From Dunaliella salina (taxonomy: Eukaryota; Chlorophyta; Chlorophyceae; Chlamydomonadales; Dunaliellaceae), in assembly GCA_002284615.2 (NCBI GenBank), contig MU069757.1:66164-81574 (forward strand): a stretch of 15,411 bases of DNA, given 5' to 3'. Of this stretch, positions 7,761-15,023 are shown piece after piece. A program made the translations under genes and the position numbers. The notes under the pieces are model-generated. The model made no database searches. It was not told the origin of the DNA and saw only the letters and a list, made by a program, of their open reading frames with translations. Within the stretch, counting starts at the first letter, position 1. Each line of letters opens with the position of its first letter.

Positions 7761-8438
7761 TCACTTCTTGGAAGCAGCAGCCTTCTTGGGGACACTAGCC
7801 TTGGGCTTCTTCACGCCAGCTGGCTTCTTGGGGGCTGCCTTGGGCTGCTTGGGAGCTGCTGCCTTCCTGGATGTGGCCTTGGGCTTCTTGGGAGCTGCTG
7901 CTTTGTCGGGAGCTGCTGCTTTCTTGGGTGTGGCCTTGGGCTTTTTGGGCGTGGCCTTCTTGGGGGCAGCAGGCTTCTTGGCGGAGCTGGCAGCCTTGGG
8001 CTTCTTGGGCTCTGCTGCAGCTGCTTTCTCCTTGGGCGCTGCAGGCTGCTTCTTCTGCTTCTTCAGCTCCTCGCCCAGCTTGTAACTGGCCTTGACTTTG
8101 ATGAGCTTGCCTGCAGCAGTCAAACGCTTCAGGGACAGGGACAGCATCTTCTCCCAGTTGGCGGGGAGCTCCTTGCCGTGCTTGGACGCGATGGCCTTCC
8201 TGAGAGCAGGCACGCTGCTGCCACTGCGCTCTCTTAGCTGGATGATGGCGTCCGCGATCATGTCCGCAAAGGGTGGGTGCTGCGCGGGCTTCCTTGGCTT
8301 GCTGGCACCTGCTGCTGCCTTCTTGGGGGCTGCTGCTGCGGCGGTCTTCTTGGGAGCCGCGGCCTTCTTCTTGCCGGATGAGGGTGGGGCGGGGGGAGCA
8401 GCAGGGGGAGCGACCGGGGGGGCAGGCTCGTCGGACAT
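7761..8438 (-). CDS. H1: Linker histone H1
   Basis: An intact intronless gene of 225 residues. Linker histones bind the nucleosome dyad and linker DNA in the nucleus and compact chromatin. Residues 1-53 are a Pro/Ala/Lys-rich N-tail starting MSDEPAPPVAPP. Residues 54-124 are the winged-helix globular domain (HPPFADMIADAI, RSGSSVPALRKAI, LSLSLKRLTAAGKLIKVKAS, YKLGEEL), with the GSS...AL, L...G.L and K..YKL positions expected of H1/H5. Residues 125-225 are a Lys/Ala/Pro tail with repeated PKK, PKKPKA and KKAAAP motifs. The start at 8436-8438 was chosen because MSDE is a typical H1 start; the frame stays open for 46 further codons upstream, but that stretch (for example NSTASAYSPFVAVYTLNI) is unlike H1. 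A stem-loop follows 50 bases downstream, so expression is probably replication-linked. No clear TATA box was seen. The long open frames on the opposite strand reflect its repetitive alanine/lysine codons. Confidence 0.96.
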   Translation of the reverse strand: MSDEPAPPVAPPAAPPAPPSSGKKKAAAPKKTAAAAAPKKAAAGASKPRKPAQHPPFADMIADAIIQLRERSGSSVPALRKAIASKHGKELPANWEKMLSLSLKRLTAAGKLIKVKASYKLGEELKKQKKQPAAPKEKAAAAEPKKPKAASSAKKPAAPKKATPKKPKATPKKAAAPDKAAAPKKPKATSRKAAAPKQPKAAPKKPAGVKKPKASVPKKAAASKK

Positions 8439-8551
8439 GATGTTGAGCGTGTAGACTGCGACAAAGGGTGAATATGCACTTGCGGTTGAATTGTACACTC
8501 TATTAGCTGGGTTGTCTGGAGTTTTTGATGTACTCAGAGGAGCAGGCGCGT
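8439..8551 (-). promoter_or_regulatory. 5' region of H1 (short leader/promoter candidate)
   Basis: This is the 113-bp space between the H1 start codon and the exon-like repeat that begins at about 8552. It should hold the 5' UTR and perhaps core promoter. No convincing TATA or CCAAT element is visible; the best AT-rich sites on the minus strand are GCTAATAGAG and GCATATTC. Confidence 0.3.
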
Positions 8552-8554
8552 TGA

Positions 8555-8757
8555 CTTGCGGATCAGCAGGACCCAAAGAGAGAAAACGAGTCTGATATAG
8601 TCCCTCTTATCCCGCGTTGCACCCACTCTCGCTGGATTACTGCGCATCAGAAATTGTACAGGTGTTGTGTGTGCACGTCATGCCTATGACCCAGCAGGAG
8701 TGCCTGCATTCTCATGCTTGCGCATGAGTGCCAGGGTGATCAGCAGGACCATGCTCA
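8555..8757 (+). pseudogene. Cys/His-rich exon-like sequence, copy A
   Basis: This is homologous to 10360-10413 plus 11911-12068. It reads ADQQDPKRENESDIVPLIPR then CTHSRW and YRCCVCTSC before a stop; an extra base in GTCATGCCTATGAC relative to copy B shifts the frame. The CxxH...CxxC arrangement suggests a small zinc-binding module, but I do not recognise a family. It lies head-to-head with H1, 113 bp from its start codon, and is probably a remnant of a gene or repeat and not a live gene. It also serves as the empty site for the element at 10414-11910. Confidence 0.45.
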
Positions 8758-8808
8758 TGCACAGCCACCTTCAAGAACCAGGTTGACAGGCCCAAATTCC
8801 CTATCCTA

Positions 8809-9137
8809 ATTGAACTAAAACGTCCAAACCTGGCTGCCAACTTTTGCATAAGTTTCCAGCTAGCAACTACAATGCAAGCATTGTCGCTCGCAATCATGTT
8901 CAGCTCGCTTGCCACCAAGTATGCAACTATGCTGGTGGTTTTAAAGCTGTGCACCCAAAGTCTTTTTCCCCTATAATGTACCCAAATGGTGTTTGATAAC
9001 GGAAATGTCTTTGGGAAAGCCTGCAAGGATCAATTGAGAGGTCCGAAGTGCTGCAATGCCCATCAAATGGGAAGAAACAAGAGTGTGACACCTGGGCTTG
9101 TCCCGCTTGCTCAGACCTGATCAATGAGCATGGATGA
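8809..9137 (+). other. Possible further decayed Cys-rich coding sequence next to copy A
   Basis: One frame runs from 8809 with LACHQVCNYAGGFKAVHPKS, is broken by two stops near 8995, and continues to CDTWACPACSDLINEHG and a stop at 9135-9137. Another frame contains KFPILIELKRP. The Cys pairs resemble zinc-binding pieces. This could be later exons of the copy A family, but there is no second copy in the window to test that. Confidence 0.2.
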
Positions 9138-9236
9138 ATAAGCTCAGAGATATAGGCTAGGGAATGATATGTGAAGGTCGCGCAGATGCCTCCTGGGGAA
9201 GCAAGATAATTTCAAAAAGAGAAGCGTTGCACAACT

Positions 9237-9480
9237 CCAAAGGCAGAGAAAGCTCTCCCTGCATCGATTGGGGGACAAGGAAACACTCAAGCTTGGTGCA
9301 GGCATGAGTCTCCTCCACCACGAGTCTAAAGGAGTGATGTTGCTAATATGGATCTGGGGGCTTCTGACAGGCACCCAGATCCAAGGAAGCCAAGGAAGAG
9401 GAGGTGCATGGGCCCAAGAGAGCGAAGATGTCATGAAGAACACTGAGTATTGCTCTAGACCTTCAGTGAATGTGGTTGTA
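9237..9480 (-). pseudogene. LINE-A extreme C-terminus and 3' UTR, minus strand
   Basis: Read on the minus strand, it contains SRAI, then LDLGACQKPPDPY and a TAG at 9343-9345, the same ending as VLEPGASSNPPDPH-stop in the intact copy at 15162-15411. The following roughly 105 bases (9237-9342) align with the 3' UTR at 15056-15161, sharing TCCTCCACCAC, TGCTAATATGGATCTGG (T in the other copy is G) and AGGCAGAGAAA on the + strand. A purine-rich stretch (AAAAAGAGAAG) marks the tail side. The rest of the element is missing. Confidence 0.55.
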
Positions 9481-10185
9481 TGGTTTGCTTCTCTGGTTGG
9501 AGAAGGGATCAATGCTGGAAGGTGTATTTGTGGTACTTGGGGAGAAAATCTGCAGAGAGAATCTCAGGGGAAGAGTGTTTGAATGTCCCTTGGATACCCT
9601 CTTGGGATCCGCGAGGTGTTAAAAGAAAAGAAGATTGAGGTCCATTACCAAGCTGAATCGATGGCATTTCCCTCTTTTTTACTTTGCAAATGTTGCTTCA
9701 GGCAGTCACTTCTTTTCATCAAATGTAAACACATTCTTTAAAATGAGAAGCAAATGCAGCGCCTCGAAGCAGACGTCCCGAAAATGATGTCAAACTTCGC
9801 AACAACTCTTGCCAAACCGAAAACTGTGCCTACAGGGTGAAATCCCATGTTGGCATTGCCAGGAGTGAATGTGCAGATCTCTCTGCAGACTCTATTCAGA
9901 ATGTCAGGCAAACAAAGCATGTAACATTGAGGCAAACACCAGGATCTCTGGCGCAGGTCCTGGCGGGAACCAATCTTCATGATTTTTTGGTTGGCTGTTG
10001 AGAAATGAAATAGTGCATGCTGCAGCTACATCCACAGCCACTCATCTGCTCACAAACTCACCTACATCCACAACTTTCAAATCTCTCTGAAATTCCTAAT
10101 GCGTATTAAACACAGACTTGGAGATGCCAAATCTAAAAAAGGCTCCTGCTCTCTATACCTTGTCACCTTACGCTAGGAAGTATGA
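9481..10185. other. Spacer, nothing recognised
   Basis: No gene, RNA or repeat copy was recognised. CTACATCCACA occurs twice at about 10026-10071. Minor open frames (for example 9738-9980 minus) resemble nothing known. Confidence 0.45.
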
Positions 10186-10275
10186 GTCTACGCTGGACAA
10201 AGCGTGAAGACCCAACAGTCAGCACTGGCATTAATAGTAAGTCCTATCAATGGAGATCAGCTATGAGCAGCAAAG
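10186..10275. repeat. Dispersed repeat R1, copy 2
   Basis: Shares GTCTACGCTGG, GCGTGAA and CCCAACAGTCAG in order with 3772-3866. Confidence 0.55.
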
Positions 10276-10359
10276 CTAATGTGGGTCCGGCGGAAAAGCG
10301 TAGATGGGATGCTTGCAGGTGTTTCAGGTTTTTTTAATAAATGTGCAAAATCAAGTATT

Positions 10360-10413
10360 GACTTGCTGATCAGCAGGACCCAAAGAGAACATGAGTCTGA
10401 TATGATCCATCTT
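10360..10413 (+). pseudogene. Cys/His-rich exon-like sequence, copy B, 5' part
   Basis: TTGACTTGCTGATCAGCAGG, then ACCCAAAGAGA and GAGTCTGATAT, match copy A at 8551-8600. Two bases are missing relative to copy A, so HESDMIHL continues in a shifted frame. The exon is broken at 10413 by the inverted-repeat element and resumes at 11911 (LVSPCTHSRR once joined). Confidence 0.5.
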
Positions 10414-10478
10414 CGTCAGAAATATCTGGCCTGCGGCTGAACACGGCTGATGCGGCTGTAGCGCGGCTGAAAAATTTT

Positions 10479-10697
10479 CAGCCGTGTTCAGCCGCTAGCG
10501 GCTGTCAGCAGCCGCACGGCTGATTTCAGCCGCTTNAGCCGTNTTCAGCCGTGATGTTATTTTTGTTGACCAGTGCAGGAAAGTGGCAGCCGCTTCAGCC
10601 GTGTCCAGCCGCTAGCGGCTGTCAGCAGCCGCACGGCTGATTTCAGCCGCTTCAGCCGTGTTCAGCCGTGATGTTATTTTTGTTGACCAGTGCAGCT
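10479..10697. repeat. 117-bp tandem duplication in the left arm
   Basis: Two units start at 10479 and 10596, each with CAGCCGCTAGCGGCTGTCAG and ending GTTATTTTTGTTGACCAGTG. Unit 1 contains ambiguous bases at 10536 and 10543. Confidence 0.85.
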
Positions 10698-11063
10698 GCA
10701 GGAAGGTTAAAAAAAAAAAGTAGTGGAACAGCCGTCCAAAGACTGGGTGGGACCCCCCTGACCCACCCACCCACCCCAAAACCACCCTGGCAGTAACGCT
10801 ACGCAGACAAAAAGAGTATCAATCTGCTCCTTTTTTAATCTCCATTTAGTTGCATACTCAAAGCAATCATTCATCATGATGAAAAATTTGGGTTGTGGCA
10901 GAGTTATGGGGCAAAAACGGAGGAGTGGACGCTCATGCGCACACTGTCCTTCCAGCCACTTTTAAGTGGCTTGCAAGTCCTCAAACTGCCATCCTCACTT
11001 CACCATGCATTAACACATAATGCCTTGTCACCATCCTGGAAGTTTGAATTGGTTTGCTGCCGC

Positions 11064-11086
11064 GGCAAACATGCGGCATGTTTGCC
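11064..11086. repeat. Palindrome in the element interior
   Basis: GGCAAACATGC and GCATGTTTGCC flank a single central G at 11075. The overlapping inverted repeat GTTTGC/GCAAAC (11052-11070) shares one arm, so two alternative hairpins are possible. Confidence 0.8.
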
Positions 11087-11649
11087 TCCACGGCCCCTGC
11101 TGCCCACACCCGCTCTTTTCCATTTTTTCATGAAATGTAACCATGCCAATCATTATTATCTCCATTGCTCCAGAAATAACAAAAATTGAGGACCCCAGAT
11201 CACTTTCCTGGCCCCCTTGAATGTCCCACACCTCCAACCTATGACCAATTTTCATTCCTAAAACTTTACAATCATAAACCTGAAATATGATGCTAGCATC
11301 CTGCATAATCAAAATTTAGAAAGAACAAGGTCAAAATTTGACCTTTTTGGCAGCCCTTGTGCTTCAATTTCTCTAAGGGAAATGGCTGAAATTCTGTATA
11401 TGCACAACCACTGGGATATTCCGTTTTGTTTCTTTTGCAATGATATTCTTTTACTACAAGGGCTTCAATATCAAAAAATTATCCAATTTGGTGCAGTGGG
11501 TGGAGAGGAATAGAAGATGGTTAAAAACATTTTAAGTATATGTACTTACACAATTAGGAGTTGCTCATGCAATTCTCTGGACTTGAGGCGTATGTGTGGG
11601 AGCCGCGGGTCGGACGTGCACTAGTCACATTTTCTTTTCCTGTTGCTGC

Positions 11650-11817
11650 GGCTGAAATCAGCCGTGTTCAGCCGTGGGGTTTTCAGCCGTGGTCTTTTTT
11701 TTGCTCACGGCTGAAGACTCAAAAGTACACATTAAGAAGTGCGGCTGAACACGGCTGAAATCAGCCGTGTTCAGCCGTGGGGTTTTCAGCCGTGGACTTT
11801 TTTGGCTCACGGCTGAA
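11650..11817. repeat. 103-bp spaced duplication in the right arm
   Basis: The block GGCTGAAATCAGCCGTGTTC, then AGCCGTGGGGTTTTCAGCCG and TGG, ending GCTCACGGCTGAA, occurs from 11650 and again from 11753. This mirrors the tandem duplication of the left arm. Confidence 0.8.
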
Positions 11818-11910
11818 TGGGAAATTTCAGCCGCACTTTCAGCCGATACTCCATACGGCTGACAACAGCCGCATCAGCCGCTGTTCAGCCGAGGCCAGAA
11901 ATTTCTGACG

Positions 11911-12068
11911 TTGTCTCTCCTTGCACCCACTCTCGCAGGAATGTTGCACACCAGAATTTGTGCAAGTTGTTTGTGTGCAACTCATGCTATGACCAAGTTG
12001 TGAGGGCAAGTGCAGCTCGCTATGAGAAGCTTTTGCATGCCAAGGGTGATCAAGAGGGCCACATTAGA
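11911..12068 (+). pseudogene. Cys/His-rich exon-like sequence, copy B, 3' part, with a splice-donor-like end
   Basis: In frame it reads VSPCTHSRRNVAHQNLCKLF, then VCNSCYDQVVRASAARYEKL and LHAKGDQEGHIRG, followed directly by GTAAAT, a plausible donor. It is homologous to copy A, and its frame is intact for about 52 codons. Two CxxH/CxxC-like pairs (CTHSR...H, CNSC) suggest metal binding. No family was recognised. It is severed from its 5' part by the 1.5-kb element. Confidence 0.5.
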
Positions 12069-12069
12069 G

Positions 12070-12374
12070 GTAAATACATCTAGCACTGGTACTAACAGGT
12101 TGAACCAGGGACACCCACATCTAGAGTACCTGACCTAAATTTCTACCCAAATTTAGCTCTCTACCCAAATCTGGTGTGTCTGACCTAGTTTTCAGCCAGC
12201 GATATCAAGCGTGCTGCTGCGGAGTATGCAACTACCCGAAAGGCCAGGATTCTGTGAGCTCTGAGCCCTCTACCCTGACATCAACCCTTTATGTCTGCCA
12301 GCAAAATTTCCACCAAAAGTGACTGCAGGATCAAAATTTGAAAGGACTTCATTCCTTGATTGGTGATGACACAT
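12070..12374. other. Spacer, nothing recognised
   Basis: Only a short local duplication, CTACCCAAATTT/CTACCCAAATCT, at about 12143-12172. Confidence 0.45.
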
Positions 12375-12755
12375 GCTTCTAAGATACGAGGCCCGTTGAG
12401 AGAACGACTGCAAGGTGCAGAGGTCTCGTGAACACACAATCCTCCGAAGGGTGGATGGGACTTTACACTGCCATACCCTTCTCCAATTCCGAATGGCTAT
12501 TAACCCACAAAGGTCTATTACACTTGTAAGAAAGCCCCATGCCCATCCTGTGCTATTTGCGCACGACTTAACCATGCCATCAGAAACTCGTGTTCACCAC
12601 AAACCTAGTGCCCTGGAGTGGCGTGCTGCCAGAACCCCACCAAATCCAGCCCTGTCGAAGGAGCCCCAGCTTTTTTGCTAGCATTTTTGTTCATAAAGGA
12701 GCCAATGCCCTTATGGGAAATCGCCATTTTCCTTGGGTCGCTGTAACAAAAAAAA
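12375..12755 (+). pseudogene. LINE-A C-terminus, 3' UTR and A-tail, plus strand
   Basis: The + strand frame 12415-12681 aligns along its length with the intact LINE-A end at 15162-15411: EHTILRRVDGT against HPILLGVGGTIY, HTLLQFRMAINPQR against HTLKQFKQLGLDHQR, KPHAHPVLFAHDL against LHAHSVQYAHKL, and TPPNPA against NPPDPH. The frame stops at TAG 12679-12681, and the 3' UTR start (TAGCATTTTTGTTCAT) resembles the other copy (TAGCATTCTCTTTTTCAT). Near the end, TGTAA at 12742-12746 is followed by eight A (12748-12755), as expected for a polyadenylated algal transcript copied back into DNA. Upstream of 12415 only CF-stop-DTRP (about 12374) recalls the KYCxDTRP motif. Confidence 0.65.
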
Positions 12756-12763
12756 TTCACCTT

Positions 12764-12889
12764 GAAAAGAAAAGAGAAGAAAAGAACAGATCAGAACAGA
12801 AGAGAACAGGACAGGACAGAACAGAACAGAACAGAACAGAACAGAACAAAAGAAAAAGGAAAGAAAAGAGAATGTTTCTTCGAAGAAAA
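12764..12889. repeat. Purine-rich short tandem repeats (AGAAA and ACAGA units)
   Basis: AAAAGA/AAGAG units lead into GACAGGACAG and six ACAGA units (about 12785-12848), then AAAGAAAAGGAAAG. The array lies exactly at the 3' end of the minus-strand LINE-A copy, so read on that strand it is a (TTCTG)n tail. A 14-bp palindrome, TTTCTTCGAAGAAA, lies at 12875-12888. Confidence 0.9.
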
Positions 12890-14010
12890 AAAGGAAAACT
12901 ACACAGGCAGTGAAAATACTCCCCACATCAACTTGATCCTTACTTGAAGTAAGGAAAAGAGGATACCTAGGGCCAAGGCACAGTGTATCCCCATTACCAA
13001 AAGAAACAAAAGAAATAAGTCATTGAGGAATAGGAAGGTTTCTCGCAATGGCCCATTCCTGGTCTTCTTGATGAGAGTCGAAATAAGTCTTCTGGAGAGC
13101 TCGTTTGGTGCTAGCAAGTTTGTAGGTATCCTGGACAGAATGAGCATGAAGCTTCAGAGCAAGCGTTGTAGCCTTGTGCGTGTCAAGAGCAAGTTCTGTA
13201 AGTGGCTCCTAAGTATGGGGGGTGTAGATGACTCCACCCACATCTAACAAATAGTATGAAGGGTGACTTGAGCAGAGGCCCTTGAAAGATGGCAACACAA
13301 ATCGCGGTGCTGCTGCTTGGAGGCCTCGAGCTGGCTGTTGGGCCGGATGTCTTTACAGTATTTGACTTCCACAATATGGATGTGTCTCTGATCTGGAAGG
13401 AGCTGACTAGAGTCTTGGGCCTTGAAAGGTGGGTAGAGTGGCTGTGGCTGGCGCTGAGTCCTCCCTGTTCCTCCCGCGGCCCCCTGCATTTCTCATTTGA
13501 TAACGGGGATTTGACCTAGACGCTCTCTTCAGAGGGACAACTAATAGAGCATCAGGCTGACTAGAAGTGAGCCTATCCTTGTCAGGGAAGCGGCGAGGAA
13601 AAACATATTTAGGGAGGACTCTATTTGTTGAGTGCTCAGGAATTTGGAGGTCCTATTAAGCAAGACGATCTGTTCTGCCAATGTCCATGGAGGCAAGGCC
13701 TGCCCCGAGAGGACCTTTGCTGATGCCTTTGAGGAGGATTCTGCTGGCAATATTGTGGTGCTCTGTTAACATATTTGACATGGTGGAGTGTTTGCACCCT
13801 GATAGAATGTGAAAGGCACTGTCAGGCTCTCCACACAGGGGGCATTGTAGGCAGGTGGAAGTTTTAAAGCGTACAGCATGGCACCCTGGTTGAAAAGGGT
13901 GCCTGTGCAGCAGTTAATGATGTTCCGTCTCATTTTGAAAGGAAGTGTTGGCAGGGTCAAAAGGGCATTACTGTAATGAAAGGTTATGTATCCCCAGATC
14001 GTCAAGTGAG
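12890..14010 (-). pseudogene. LINE-A C-terminal half, 3' UTR and tail, minus strand
   Basis: Reading the minus strand from 14010 downward: RRNIINCCTGTLFNQ; a shift to CHAVRFKTSTCLQCPLCGEP and DSAFHILSGC (zinc knuckle C-x2-C...H...C); HHNIASRILLKGISKGPLG; two stops; DLQIPEH; SSQPDALLVVP (PD motif); a shift to LLPDQRHIHIVEVKYCKDIR (ExK motif); QLEASKQQHRDLC; QVTLHTI; a one-base deletion; LDVGGVIYTPHT; LALKLHAHSV; ASTKRAL; and a stop at 13020-13022. The 3' UTR (12890-13019) matches the other copies (CAGGCAGTGAAAA and CCCACATCAA on the + strand). The order zinc knuckle, PD...EVK, terminal domain suggests a restriction-like endonuclease downstream of the RT. The copy is dead. Its 5' limit near the SINE-like repeats is not resolved. 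Confidence 0.7.
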
Positions 14011-14044
14011 GCAGGCAAGGCGGAGGTTCCTCCTTTTCTTACAA
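13973..14044. repeat. 72-bp direct repeat, copy 1
   Basis: Starts GTAATGAAAGGTTATGTATC and ends CTTTTCTTACAA. It matches 14251-14322 at 70 of 72 positions. Confidence 0.93.
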
Positions 14045-14250
14045 TTGGTACGCGAAGCCAAGAGCTCCGGGTGGTGTAGCGGCTATGCGCATGAACGCAT
14101 AGCGTCCGTGCGCACTACTGGTCAGGGGTTCGATTCCTGGGCACACTTGACGAAGGCAAGGCTAGGCAAGGCGCATCCCTTGGGCAAGGATGCAAGACTC
14201 CCATAAGACCAGAATCTGGCCGGTACGTTCAGAATTAGGCAGGGGGGAAT
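14045..14250 (+). mobile_element. tRNA-derived SINE-like unit
   Basis: A RNA polymerase III type 2 internal promoter is visible: box A TGGTGTAGCGG (14072-14082) and box B GGTTCGATTCC (14127-14137), both matching consensus and 44 bases apart. Between them, CTATGCG/CGCATAG (14083-14102) forms a seven-pair hairpin in the place of the anticodon arm. The acceptor stem cannot be paired and the T stem is imperfect (CAGG/CCTG), so this is a tRNA relic and not a tRNA gene. The tail holds GGCAAGG repeats and ends GGGGGGAAT. It lies exactly between the 72-bp repeats. Confidence 0.65.
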
Positions 14251-14322
14251 GTAACGAAAGGTTATATATCCCCAGATCGTCAAGTGAGGCAGGCAAGGCG
14301 GAGGTTCCTCCTTTTCTTACAA
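14251..14322. repeat. 72-bp direct repeat, copy 2
   Basis: Starts GTAACGAAAGGTTATATATC; it differs from copy 1 at two positions. Confidence 0.93.
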
Positions 14323-14719
14323 CCGACAGTGGAAAGTAGATTTTGGCAGAAATAGTATCCTGTCTCGGTGTTGGCCTTTCCAAGTCTATGTTCTGAGTGC
14401 ATGTGTGTCCTCATAGGGTCATGAACGTTGGAGGAGTGTTTTAGCTTAAAGGCAGGTGAGTTTGTACGTCATGATGTACTTGCATGGGTGTGGACAGTTT
14501 CATCAAAAGCAAGCCAGGTGGTGTCATGAAAAGGATTGCCTTCAAGATTTACACAAGGCAAGGTTATGCCTGCAGGTTTTCATCATCCCGAATGGCCTGA
14601 TGCTTTACAATGGCATCGGCACATTCGTTTTTGGCAATTCCAGCATGAGATTTTAACCTTGAAGAAATAAATCGGTGCAGGTAAGCTGCACACAAGCTGT
14701 GTGAATAGCTTGAGGATAC
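14323..14719. other. Stretch without a recognised gene
   Basis: It may be the continuation of the LINE-A body (minus strand) near 14323-14400 and the decayed start of the LINE-B fragment on its right, but neither can be shown from motifs. Confidence 0.35.
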
Positions 14720-15023
14720 GTCTTTGAACATGCTGGCTGAACATACTCACCGACTTGATGCCTACCTATGGCTCTTCAAGCCGTACGCAATCCCAGCAAG
14801 CATGTATGCATACCAGATTTGGGCTACTCCCCATAAGCAGGTCGTGAGGTGGACATCTGCATCTATAATTGGCTACTGCGGTTCTTGAAATTTTTACTTG
14901 GAGTCCGATTGTCAACTCCTTTCTGGAGTGTGCTGTGTGAGTGTGGGATTTAGCCCCTTCAACAGGCTCTAAGCCAATGTTTGTCTTAACAACCCCCTTA
15001 TCCAACAGCCCTCTTCCGTTTAA
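14720..15023 (+). pseudogene. LINE-B fragment (thumb region), plus strand
   Basis: LAEHTHRLDAYLWLFKPYAI and PASMYAYQIWATPHK match TKTYALPASMYASQIRGTRF of the LINE at 5381-7646. After a frameshift, FLKFLLGVRLSTPFWSVLCE matches LLKRILGVKTTTPNRSVLRE, and the last bases (CCAACAGCCCTCTTCCGTTTAAGGG) correspond to 6604-6628. The fragment stops abruptly at about 15026, where the tail of the minus-strand LINE-A begins, so that element probably inserted into this one. Confidence 0.68.

Larger units (their letters stand above)
10412..11912. mobile_element. CGGCTGA-rich terminal-inverted-repeat element (non-autonomous) with a TT target duplication
   Basis: The element proper is 10414-11910 (1,497 bp), flanked by TT at 10412-10413 and 11911-11912. 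Both ends read inward CGTCAGAAAT, A or T, TCTGGCCT, then a CGGCTGAACA block and CGGCTGATGCGGCTGT: about 46 bp of inverted repeat with one mismatch and two one-base gaps. The subterminal 250-300 bp at each side are packed with CGGCTGAA/TTCAGCCG in both orientations. The interior has no transposase-like frame. Copy A of the disrupted exon at about 8606-8612 gives the unoccupied sequence, which fixes the ends and the 2-bp duplication. The superfamily is not recognised. Confidence 0.78.

Noticed and set aside
7728..8454. Long plus-strand open frames rich in Leu, Gly, Ala and Phe opposite the H1 gene
   Set aside because: They are antisense shadows of the repetitive Lys/Ala/Pro codons of H1, which rarely give stops on the other strand.
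8439..8576. 46-codon in-frame N-terminal extension of H1
   Set aside because: MSDE with a Pro/Ala-rich tail is the usual H1 beginning; the extension has no H1-like composition and reaches into the duplicated exon-like sequence.
9144..9512. 122-codon minus-strand open frame
   Set aside because: It overlaps the LINE-A 3' UTR and coding end in a different frame; the LINE-A frame (LDLGACQKPPDPY-stop) is the one supported by another copy.
12875..12888. TTTCTTCGAAGAAA as a heat-shock element
   Set aside because: It is a palindrome in a GAAA-rich tract, not the alternating nGAAn array at a promoter.
12711..12926. Phe/Ser/Leu-rich and Arg/Lys/Glu-rich open frames
   Set aside because: They are translations of the purine-rich microsatellite tail.
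14072..14145. A genuine tRNA gene
   Set aside because: Boxes A and B are good, but the acceptor stem does not pair, the T stem is imperfect and the anticodon arm is an over-long hairpin.
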